Position numbers and translations under genes: made by a program. Below the pieces are notes generated by a model, which saw only the letters and a program-made list of their open reading frames with translations, ran no database searches and had not been told where the DNA came from. This document shows, in pieces, positions 1 through 4,739 of a stretch of DNA of 7,653 nucleotides. The DNA is from DAMCAP01 sp964369265 (GTDB lineage Bacteria; Bacillota; Clostridia; Oscillospirales; Ruminococcaceae): positions 1-7,653 of the forward strand of contig CAYJEV010000080.1 of NCBI GenBank assembly GCA_964369265.1, read 5' to 3'. Position 1 is the first letter of the stretch; each line of letters opens with the position of its first letter.

Positions 1-18
1 GATAAATCAATGCCGACA

Positions 19-51
19 CCCCCACACCTTTCGGAGTGGGGGCTTTGTTTT
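19..51 (+). terminator. Rho-independent terminator of an upstream gene
   Basis: A GC-rich hairpin is formed by 19-28 (CCCCCACACC) and 33-42 (GGAGTGGGGG), with a single A:A mismatch and a TTTC loop. It is followed by CTTTGTTTT at 43-51. This is a classic intrinsic terminator. It must end a gene lying to the left of the window, because no + strand gene starts before it here. The next gene's ribosome binding site begins only 10 bases after the T tract. Confidence 0.85.
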
Positions 52-60
52 ATCTAAATT

Positions 61-67
61 AAGGAGG
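61..67 (+). promoter_or_regulatory. Shine-Dalgarno AAGGAGG for a gene lacking an AUG/GUG/UUG start
   Basis: AAGGAGG is a near-perfect Shine-Dalgarno sequence. The open frame that follows has no ATG, GTG or TTG until 140, which is 72 bases away and inside a conserved motif. The codons at usable spacing are ATC at 77 (9 bases) and ATT at 83 (15 bases; 7 from the GGGAG at 71-75). The site therefore argues for initiation near 77-83 at an unusual codon. Confidence 0.6.
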
Positions 68-76
68 CGAGGGAGA

Positions 77-427
77 ATCTCTATTATTTTAACAATATTA
101 GGTGTCCTATGCATACTAATAGGTAGTATAGGAATATTTATGCCAATTCTTCCAACAACCCCTTTCATTCTGTTAGGGCTTTTATTTTTATCTAAAGGCT
201 CAACAAAACTAAAAGAGCTATTTGAGGACACACCATTTTATAAAAAACATATTGAAAATTTTATCAAAACAAATCACATGCCTCTAAAACAAAAGCTAGT
301 GCTGTTATTAGTTGCAACAATATTAATAGTATATATTATTATTATAACTAATATTTTCCATTTAAGGCTGTTTCTTACTTCGCTGCTATTATTTAAATAC
401 TATTATTTCATTTTTAAAATTAAATAG
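77..427 (+). CDS. YbaN/DUF454 family small membrane protein, non-canonical start
   Basis: The frame encodes a small, very hydrophobic protein whose N-terminal part reads G-I-F-M-P-I-L-P-T-T-P-F. This matches the GxxGxxLPxLPTTPF signature of the DUF454/YbaN inner-membrane family (E. coli YbaN is 125 residues). The function of that family is not known. Counted from ATC at 77 the product is 116 residues, with a membrane segment at about 2-20, a second hydrophobic stretch running on from the LPTTPF motif (about 23-38), a polar middle (about 39-72) and a hydrophobic C-terminal third. The first ATG (140) would delete the first membrane segment and begin inside the signature, so I reject it. The Shine-Dalgarno at 61-67 points to ATC 77 or ATT 83. 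The frame stays open to the left window edge, but it crosses the terminator at 19-51, so an upstream extension is unlikely. It is either a real AUC/AUU start or a gene with a damaged 5' end. The family call is firm; the start is not. Confidence 0.7.
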   Translation: MSIILTILGVLCILIGSIGIFMPILPTTPFILLGLLFLSKGSTKLKELFEDTPFYKKHIENFIKTNHMPLKQKLVLLLVATILIVYIIIITNIFHLRLFLTSLLLFKYYYFIFKIK

Positions 428-479
428 TTAAAGCAGTATTTTCGACAAATATGGACACATTAATTATGATACCTTTTAA

Positions 480-830
480 TTAACTAGTATAATCTTCAAT
501 GAGGCTAAGAAGCGTTTCATAATCTTCTGCTATAACACCCTCTCTTATCTCTTTTCGATCAAGATCGGGCAATAGATGGACATATCTATCAAATACAATT
601 TCAGGCTTTTGCTTTTCGCCCATAAAAACAGCTATTTTACCCTCATACTCTTTTATAGTATAAATTGGTATTTCTGGGGGAGTGGGATAGATTGTTTCGC
701 TTATTTGAGGAGGATTAGTTGCTGGCGTTTGGGTTATGGTGTTGTTGTTTCGCTCAGTGCCAATATAGTATCCCATCCCAGCTGCCAAGCTAACAGCAAA
801 AAGAGTAATAATTGTATTTTTAAAATGCAT
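480..830 (-). CDS. Membrane-anchored protein with BofC-like C-terminal domain
   Basis: This is a 116-residue protein. An N-terminal hydrophobic segment at about residues 6-24 (signal anchor) is followed by a Thr/Pro/Asn-rich linker at 28-56. A compact domain at about 57-116 then begins YTIKEYEGKIAVF and ends in a LLSLIEDYTS-like tail. The pattern 'Y-x-[IV]-[KR]-E-Y-x-G-[KR]-[IL]-A-V-F ... LP-x-x-D-x-x-x-[IL]-x-x-G-[IV] ... L-x-x-L-[IL]-E-D-Y-x-S' is that of the BofC C-terminal domain. In Bacillus, BofC restrains the forespore protease SpoIVB during sigma-K activation. Many Clostridia carry short anchored proteins with this domain alone, and their role is unclear. The start is supported by GGAAAGGAGCT (844-834) six to seven bases upstream. 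It converges on the DUF454 gene and diverges from the penicillin-binding protein gene. A sporulation role is inferred from the domain only. Confidence 0.72.
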   Translation of the reverse strand: MHFKNTIITLFAVSLAAGMGYYIGTERNNNTITQTPATNPPQISETIYPTPPEIPIYTIKEYEGKIAVFMGEKQKPEIVFDRYVHLLPDLDRKEIREGVIAEDYETLLSLIEDYTS

Positions 831-855
831 AAAAGCTCCTTTCCGAAACTAATTT

Positions 856-861
856 ATTATA
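856..861 (-). promoter_or_regulatory. Possible -10 box for the BofC-like gene
   Basis: On the minus strand the sequence reads TATAAT (861 down to 856), a perfect -10 hexamer located 12 bases before the Shine-Dalgarno of the 480-830 gene. No good -35 hexamer is visible at 16-19 bases. The region is very AT-rich, so chance occurrence is quite possible. Confidence 0.3.
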
Positions 862-938
862 TTTTTGGCAATTATTGTTGATATATACCAAACAAAATAT
901 ATTTTTTTTAGAATGTTCACACACTTTCCCTAAAATAA

Positions 939-947
939 TGTTATAAT
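939..947 (+). promoter_or_regulatory. Extended -10 promoter for the penicillin-binding protein gene
   Basis: TGTTATAAT is a perfect extended -10 element (TG-n-TATAAT). The -35 region is poor: TTCACA at 916-921 is the closest match, at a long 20-base spacing, which is tolerated when the TG motif is present. Transcription would start near 954 and give a leader of about 98 bases to the TTG start at 1052. The leader holds one small hairpin, GTATC (974-978) with GATAC (990-994). I see no riboswitch in it. Confidence 0.55.
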
Positions 948-1036
948 GTTTTCGGTAGAAATTTTATATTCTCGTATCTAAATTTTCTTGATACAATAAT
1001 AAATTCAAATTTTACTAAAATAAAACTCACTACATA

Positions 1037-1045
1037 AAAGGAGGT
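1037..1045 (+). promoter_or_regulatory. Strong Shine-Dalgarno fixing a TTG start
   Basis: AAAGGAGGT lies six bases before TTG at 1052. The site is close to perfectly complementary to the 16S rRNA tail, which decides the TTG start. The basic cytoplasmic N-terminus it yields (MSAKSKRK) is what is expected before the membrane anchor of this family. Confidence 0.85.
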
Positions 1046-1051
1046 AGTATT

Positions 1052-3271
1052 TTGTCTGCAAAATCTAAAAGAAAGATACAACCATTAAAAGCCATTGGGC
1101 GATTTTTTATAATTCTAACACTAATAGGAATTATAACAGGCTGTATTCTCGCATGCTTCATGACAGTTTATGTCCTGACAACCCTTGAGAATATCGAGCC
1201 TATAAATATTGAAGACCTTTCCCTAAACTACACTACACTAATCTATGCCGAAGACGCCGAAACTGGTGAATATGTCGAGATACAAAGGGTAGATAGTGAT
1301 GAAGATAGGGTTTGGGTGGATTACAACGACATACCTCCCCATCTGCTCCATGCTGTTATAGCAATTGAGGATAAGCGATTTGACACACACTTTGGTGTCG
1401 ACCTTCAAAGAACAATCGCTGCAACTTTTAATGGGCTAAACCCATTTAGTACAAGCACTTTCGGTGGCTCAACTATAACTCAACAGCTAATCAAAAATGT
1501 AACTGGCGATAATGCTGTAACAATCCCTCGTAAAATAAGGGAGATATTCAGCGCAATTGTTCTTGAAAGGCACTATTCAAAAGAGCAAATACTAGAAGCA
1601 TATCTTAACGTTGTTTCTTTTGGGCTTGGAATTAATGGTATTGAGTCTGCTGCAAACAACTATTTCGGAAAAAGCGCTTCTGAGCTAACAATTGCAGAAT
1701 CTGCCGCTATTGTAGGTATAACTCAAAATCCAAGCAAGTGGAGTCCGTTTAGATATCCTGAAAATAACGAAATACGTCAAGGTGATGTGCTTTTTGCAAT
1801 GCATGAGCAGGGCAGAATATCTGATGAACAGTATGAAGCAGCTTTAGCAGAAGAGCTTCACTTTGAGGATGAAAAATATCAAGAAAGTCAAGTTGAGCTT
1901 CAAGACTGGTTCATGGACACAGTGTATGAGGAGATTATTGACGATTTAGTTGAAAGAAACGGCTACACAGAAACTGGTGCTGAACAGCTACTATTCAATG
2001 GCGGTCTTCGTATCTACACAACAGTTGATACAGATATTCAAAACTATCTAAACACTGCTTTTATTGATATCGAAAATAACTTCCCAGCTGTTTTGAATGA
2101 AGAATATCCTGAAAGCTCTATAGTAATTATAGATCACCAAACAGGGCAGATTAAAGGAATTATGGGATCTAACAGGCCTCGTGATGGTGTGCGTTTATTC
2201 AATAGAGCAACAGATGCCCTTCGTCATCCAGGCTCAACAATCAAGCCAATTAGTATCTATGCTCCTGCGATTGAGTATAACTTAATTAACTACTCAACAA
2301 TGCTGGAGGATTCACCAATTCTGCTTGATGAAAACGACCCAAACTCTATTTACCCTCGAAATGTTTATAACGACTATTATGGTGATATGACAGTTCACGA
2401 AGCTGTTATGAGATCAGCAAACACAATTCCAGTTAAGCTAAGCCAACAACTAACTCCTCAGTTGAGCTTTAATTTCTTAAGAGATGAGCTAGGATTTGAT
2501 GATTTAGTTGAGAATGAAAATAGAAATGGCAGATACTTCACAGATATGGATATCTCTCCAATGGCGCTTGGCTCTATGACAGACGGCGTTACAATGGTGG
2601 ATATGGCTGCTGCTTTCCAAATGTTTGGTAATGGTGGTTTATATATTGAGCCACACTCCTATACAAAGGTTCTTGATGCTGATGGAAATGTAATTCTTGA
2701 AAACAACTATGTTCCAACAAGGGTTATATCTCAAGACACAGCAACTATAATGAACAAGCTATTACAACAAGTTGTTTCTGGTCCTTTGGGAACTGGTGCA
2801 GCTGCTAAGATGTCTGGCTGGGAGCTTGCTGGTAAAACTGGTACTTCCAACGATAACGTTGACCAGCTATTCATGGGCGTTACCCCATACTATTCTGTTT
2901 CTGTATGGATGGGATACGATACTCCAGAGCCAATAAACTATGCTTTATACCCTCCAACAAGGCTATATAAGAGCATGATGGAGCCGATTCATCAAAACTT
3001 AGAGCCAAAGACATTTGAAGTGGCTAACAACGTTATAAGCCTTGCTTACTGTGCTGATACAGGATTAAAGGCGACTGAAGACTGCCCAACTCAAATTGAG
3101 GGATTCTATAAAATCACAAATCAACCACACGAATGCACAGAGCATAACGGAACTTCCTCTGGAGGCTCTAATGTTGGGAATGTTGGTGGTAGTGATGGTG
3201 ATGATGAAGATGTAGATTATGGTTGGGGACTGACATGGGATCCATTCAAATTCGAGGATGATGACGACTAA
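1052..3271 (+). CDS. Class A penicillin-binding protein (PBP1A-type bifunctional glycosyltransferase/transpeptidase)
   Basis: This 739-residue enzyme polymerises lipid II into glycan strands and cross-links the stem peptides outside the membrane. Order: basic cytoplasmic N-terminus (1-17), membrane anchor (about 18-43), glycosyltransferase 51 domain (about 80-250), linker, penicillin-binding transpeptidase domain (about 350-640), and an acidic Gly/Ser-rich tail. Glycosyltransferase motifs are intact: EDKRFDTHFG at 106-115 with catalytic Glu106, GGSTITQQ at 138-145, RKIRE at 160-164, and KEQILEAYLN at 177-186. Transpeptidase motifs are intact: nucleophile Ser395 in STIK (395-398), SAN (455-457) and KTGT (595-598). 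Three cysteines (667, 678, 695) follow the transpeptidase domain, as often seen in clostridial members. The tail from about 701 is Gly/Ser then Asp/Glu-rich and ends in four Asp. Translation starts at TTG, and the gene stands alone. Homologues are variously named ponA, pbpF or mrcA; I cannot choose among the paralogues from sequence alone. Confidence 0.96.
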   Translation: MSAKSKRKIQPLKAIGRFFIILTLIGIITGCILACFMTVYVLTTLENIEPINIEDLSLNYTTLIYAEDAETGEYVEIQRVDSDEDRVWVDYNDIPPHLLHAVIAIEDKRFDTHFGVDLQRTIAATFNGLNPFSTSTFGGSTITQQLIKNVTGDNAVTIPRKIREIFSAIVLERHYSKEQILEAYLNVVSFGLGINGIESAANNYFGKSASELTIAESAAIVGITQNPSKWSPFRYPENNEIRQGDVLFAMHEQGRISDEQYEAALAEELHFEDEKYQESQVELQDWFMDTVYEEIIDDLVERNGYTETGAEQLLFNGGLRIYTTVDTDIQNYLNTAFIDIENNFPAVLNEEYPESSIVIIDHQTGQIKGIMGSNRPRDGVRLFNRATDALRHPGSTIKPISIYAPAIEYNLINYSTMLEDSPILLDENDPNSIYPRNVYNDYYGDMTVHEAVMRSANTIPVKLSQQLTPQLSFNFLRDELGFDDLVENENRNGRYFTDMDISPMALGSMTDGVTMVDMAAAFQMFGNGGLYIEPHSYTKVLDADGNVILENNYVPTRVISQDTATIMNKLLQQVVSGPLGTGAAAKMSGWELAGKTGTSNDNVDQLFMGVTPYYSVSVWMGYDTPEPINYALYPPTRLYKSMMEPIHQNLEPKTFEVANNVISLAYCADTGLKATEDCPTQIEGFYKITNQPHECTEHNGTSSGGSNVGNVGGSDGDDEDVDYGWGLTWDPFKFEDDDD

Positions 3272-3330
3272 GCTTTTAGCTCATAGTCATTACGCATTAA
3301 ATTTTCGTTAATTTAAATTTCCCAATATAA

Positions 3331-3360
3331 AAAGACATCGCCCTAAAAAGCGATGTCTTT
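3331..3360. terminator. Bidirectional intrinsic terminator between convergent genes
   Basis: An 11-bp perfect stem pairs AAAGACATCGC (3331-3341) with GCGATGTCTTT (3350-3360) around the loop CCTAAAAA. On the minus strand the stem runs into TCTTTTTATATT, a good T tract, so it ends the 3368-3673 gene 8 bases after its stop. On the plus strand the T run is shorter (TCTTTAATTA), but the hairpin can also end the penicillin-binding protein transcript 60 bases after its stop. Confidence 0.88.
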
Positions 3361-3367
3361 AATTATG

Positions 3368-3673
3368 TTATTGATTAGTATATATTGAGTTATCTGTGGC
3401 TTTAAGCTTATCAATTTCAGCACGAACTTGATCAATTTCATTTATGATTGTTGCGATTGAGCTTGAAAGCTCTTTTAGCTCCTCGCCATAGTCAGCTCCA
3501 TTTACAATATTCTTGTAAATGATTGCTCCCATCTTTTTATACACATCATCACACTGCGACTGCATAGTAGATATATTCATGTTAAGTCTTGTTATCTCGA
3601 CAGCGTCCTCGCCTTTTTTAACAGCCTTGTCAGCAAAGTTCATTAGCTGATTGCCTAGTTTTCCAAAATTCAT
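3368..3673 (-). CDS. Small cytosolic coiled-coil protein, unknown function
   Basis: This is a 101-residue protein with no signal peptide or membrane segment. Residues 1-22 form a short amphipathic region with Asn/Phe/Lys-rich sequence. Residues about 24-92 (starting DAVEITRLNMNIS) have heptad-like spacing of Ile/Leu/Val and look like two coiled-coil helices separated by a loop at 57-65 (VNGADYGEE). This layout recalls a widespread Firmicutes group of small hypothetical proteins that begin 'M-x-F-x-x-K ... DAVEI-x-x-L' and often end in a zinc ribbon. No CxxC pair exists here: the only cysteine is Cys41, so the zinc ribbon is missing. The start is fixed by GGAGGTG (3685-3679) five bases upstream, and a strong promoter (3699-3727) precedes it. 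The gene is monocistronic, and its function is not known to me. Confidence 0.82.
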   Translation of the reverse strand: MNFGKLGNQLMNFADKAVKKGEDAVEITRLNMNISTMQSQCDDVYKKMGAIIYKNIVNGADYGEELKELSSSIATIINEIDQVRAEIDKLKATDNSIYTNQ

Positions 3674-3698
3674 TATCGCACCTCCAGTTTTTAATTAC

Positions 3699-3727
3699 AT
3701 TCTAACATTAAATACTATATATTTCAA
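3699..3727 (-). promoter_or_regulatory. Sigma-A-type promoter for the coiled-coil protein gene
   Basis: On the minus strand, TTGAAA (3727-3722) and TAGAAT (3704-3699) are separated by exactly 17 bases. A TG dinucleotide one base before the -10 makes it extended. The predicted start of transcription, near 3692, leaves a short leader to the Shine-Dalgarno at 3685-3679. Confidence 0.75.
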
Positions 3728-3988
3728 TATATTCAATTTAATTTTTTATGCTTATACAAAACTAAAGATGACACAGCAATATTATAAACCCATAGGCGCA
3801 TCCATGGTAGAGGATGTTTTTTATTGTCGCTAAATGTTTTGTTATACAATATAAATTTGCCTCGATGGCATATTTTGTTTAAACGATTTATTTTGTGCGA
3901 CATTCCTTGAACTAGATATCAACCAACGCATAAAACTCTATACAACCCAACACCAAAATGAACTGTCAATCGCTCCTTGTGGTGGTTT
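3728..3988. other. AT-rich intergenic stretch without a gene
   Basis: I see no coding region, tRNA or clear promoter pair here. The + frame open from 3651 to 3833 lacks a ribosome binding site and overlaps the promoter and 5' end of the minus-strand gene. A weak hairpin CATCC/GGATG followed by six T (3799-3822) has no gene to terminate. Near the end, 3942-3961 resembles the inverted complement of 4034-4051 in the repeat spacer, with small gaps. The repeat family may therefore extend leftwards in decayed form. Confidence 0.5.
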
Positions 3989-3997
3989 GTGTGCGAC

Positions 3998-4021
3998 GGT
4001 GCGTTGAGCGCCGCACCCTAC
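3998..4021 (-). repeat. REP-like palindrome A1 with GTAG foot
   Basis: On the minus strand GTAG (4021-4018) directly abuts a stem of CGCACC's complement: GGTGCG (4017-4012), an 8-base loop, then CGCACC (4003-3998). A GTAG tetranucleotide at the 5' foot of a GC-rich hairpin is the known recognition layout of proteobacterial REP sequences. Assignment to that class is by resemblance only. Confidence 0.6.
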
Positions 4022-4088
4022 AATTTTTGGGCATCAATTTTGGTGGGTTGTTTATGGTCATGCAAAACCACAAATGACATTACGCGTT

Positions 4089-4110
4089 GTAGCGGCGACT
4101 AGTAGTCGCC
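4089..4110 (+). repeat. REP-like palindrome B1 with GTAG foot
   Basis: GTAG (4089-4092), one C, then a perfect 8-bp stem GGCGACTA (4094-4101) and TAGTCGCC (4103-4110) around a single central G. The same element recurs at 4222-4243 and, inverted, at 7631-7652. Confidence 0.62.
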
Positions 4111-4129
4111 ATTTTAGTTTATGTACGAC

Positions 4130-4153
4130 GGTGCGTCGAGCGCCGCACCCTAC
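4130..4153 (-). repeat. REP-like palindrome A2 with GTAG foot
   Basis: This is the second copy of the A palindrome: GGTGCG (4130-4135) pairs with CGCACC (4144-4149) and is followed by CTAC (4150-4153), which is GTAG on the minus strand. Only one loop base differs from A1 (TCGAGCGC against TTGAGCGC), so stem and foot are fully conserved. Confidence 0.6.
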
Positions 4154-4221
4154 CATTTGTGGACATCAATTTTTGGTGTACTGTTTATGGTCATACAAAA
4201 CATCAAATGACATTGCATATT

Positions 4222-4243
4222 GTAGCGGCGACTATCAGTCGCC
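4222..4243 (+). repeat. REP-like palindrome B2 with GTAG foot
   Basis: GTAG (4222-4225), C, then GGCGACT (4227-4233) pairing with AGTCGCC (4237-4243) around ATC. Relative to B1 the innermost A:T pair is lost, and the other seven pairs are intact. Confidence 0.6.
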
Positions 4244-4324
4244 ATTTCCCATTGTCACCATCAAAATCTATCGCCAAAGGCGATACATTACCTATTCACT
4301 ATTACTTATTACTTTTTACTTTAC
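4244..4324 (+). other. Segment present only in the left repeat copy, with a perfect small hairpin
   Basis: Compared with the right-hand inverted copy, where about 20 bases separate the B palindrome from the AATCCTCTGG start of the body, the left copy carries about 80 bases here. Inside it, TATCGCC (4269-4275) and GGCGATA (4279-4285) form a perfect 7-bp stem with an AAA loop. The rest is a pyrimidine-rich AT stretch. It may be an insertion in the left copy or a deletion in the right one. Confidence 0.45.
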
Positions 4325-4640
4325 AAAATCCTCTGGATTTTGTTGTTGCCATCAAGGGTCCGCTTTGCTGCCTTGATGGGTGGGTTCGGAGAGTGCGTTC
4401 CTCCGTTTAAGGGCTAGTTAAGCTTTCACCCTGTCGTCATTCCAATTTTTATTGTGAATGACTAGTTTTGGTGCTTGTCTTGTTTTTAATGTGAAAGCTG
4501 TTTAGTTTTTTTAAAGTGTTTCGCTTTCTGCGGAAAGCGCCAAAGGGGCAGCCCTTTGATGCTGAAATTTTTTAAAAAAAATTTAGCAAAACTTTTACTC
4601 TACCTGACGGAACACTGAAAGTTTAGTGAAAACCCATTTA
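4325..4640 (+). repeat. Long structured repeat body, left copy
   Basis: This ~315-bp sequence reappears inverted at about 7302-7625, roughly four-fifths identical by eye. It is a string of hairpins. CAAAATCC (4324-4331) pairs with GGATTTTG (4335-4342). CCATCAAGG (4349-4357) pairs with CCTTGATGG (4371-4379). A long-range stem AGCTTTCAC (4421-4429) with GTGAAAGCT (4491-4499) encloses TCATTCCAAT (4437-4446) with ATTGTGAATGA (4451-4461, one bulged T). CGCTTTC (4522-4528) pairs with GAAAGCG (4533-4539). CAAAGGG (4541-4547) pairs with CCCTTTG (4552-4558). An A/T-rich hairpin TGCTGAAATTTTTT to AAAAAATTTAGCA spans 4560-4588. No frame codes for a plausible protein. It could be a non-autonomous mobile element or a structured RNA. 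Confidence 0.85.
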
Positions 4641-4681
4641 ATCATTCACCTTTCACCTTTAGTCATTAGCCTAGCAACGCC

Positions 4682-4710
4682 TTTACATATATTCGCAATT
4701 GTAGTATAAT
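4682..4710 (+). promoter_or_regulatory. Sigma-A-type promoter of the amidohydrolase/lipoprotein operon
   Basis: TTTACA (4682-4687) and a perfect TATAAT (4705-4710) are separated by exactly 17 bases. Transcription would start near 4717, leaving a leader of about 23 bases that contains the Shine-Dalgarno AGGAGGT (4728-4734), five bases before the ATG. The promoter lies just outside the repeat body, which ends near 4640. Confidence 0.85.
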
Positions 4711-4739
4711 GAAAAGAAAATGATTTTAGGAGGTCAATT

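Larger units (their letters stand above)
3989..4253 (+). repeat. Two tandem copies of a ~133-bp unit, each with two GTAG palindromes
   Basis: Copy 1 spans about 3989-4120 and copy 2 about 4121-4253, at an offset of 132-133 bases. Each unit starts with a minus-oriented palindrome (GGTGCG...CGCACC then CTAC). A spacer of about 68 bases follows, containing ATCAATTTT(T)GGTG and the small stem GTCAT/ATGAC (4057-4061 with 4074-4078; 4190-4194 with 4207-4211). The unit ends with a plus-oriented palindrome (GTAG then GGCGACT...AGTCGCC). The two palindromes thus point away from a shared CTAC...GTAG centre. The units are similar but not identical, so this is not an assembly duplication. Frames open through the region read across the palindromes and are not genes. 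Confidence 0.85.

Noticed and set aside
7..231. 74-codon minus-strand frame
   Set aside because: It is antisense to the DUF454 gene and runs through the terminator at 19-51.
460..483. Hairpin TTAATTA/TAATTAA between the DUF454 and BofC-like genes as a terminator
   Set aside because: The stem is pure A/T, lacks a T tract and overlaps the stop codon of the minus-strand gene; it is expected by chance in AT-rich sequence.
576..881. 101-codon plus-strand frame
   Set aside because: It is antisense to the BofC-like gene, which has a good ribosome binding site and domain match.
954..1036. Riboswitch or attenuator in the penicillin-binding protein leader
   Set aside because: Only one 5-bp A/T-containing hairpin is seen, with no terminator stem or conserved aptamer core.
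3799..3822. CATCC/GGATG hairpin followed by six T as a terminator
   Set aside because: The stem is only 5 bp with a long loop, and no plus-strand gene ends before it.
3651..3833. 60-codon plus-strand frame
   Set aside because: It overlaps the 5' end, ribosome binding site and promoter of the minus-strand coiled-coil gene and has no ribosome binding site of its own.
3989..4253. CRISPR array
   Set aside because: There are only two long, diverged tandem units with internal palindromes; there is no short identical repeat with unique spacers and no cas gene.
4074..4410. Two overlapping plus-strand open frames (about 100 and 83 codons)
   Set aside because: They read through the tandem palindromes and the repeat body, lack ribosome binding sites and have Cys/His/Arg-rich text typical of translated repeats.
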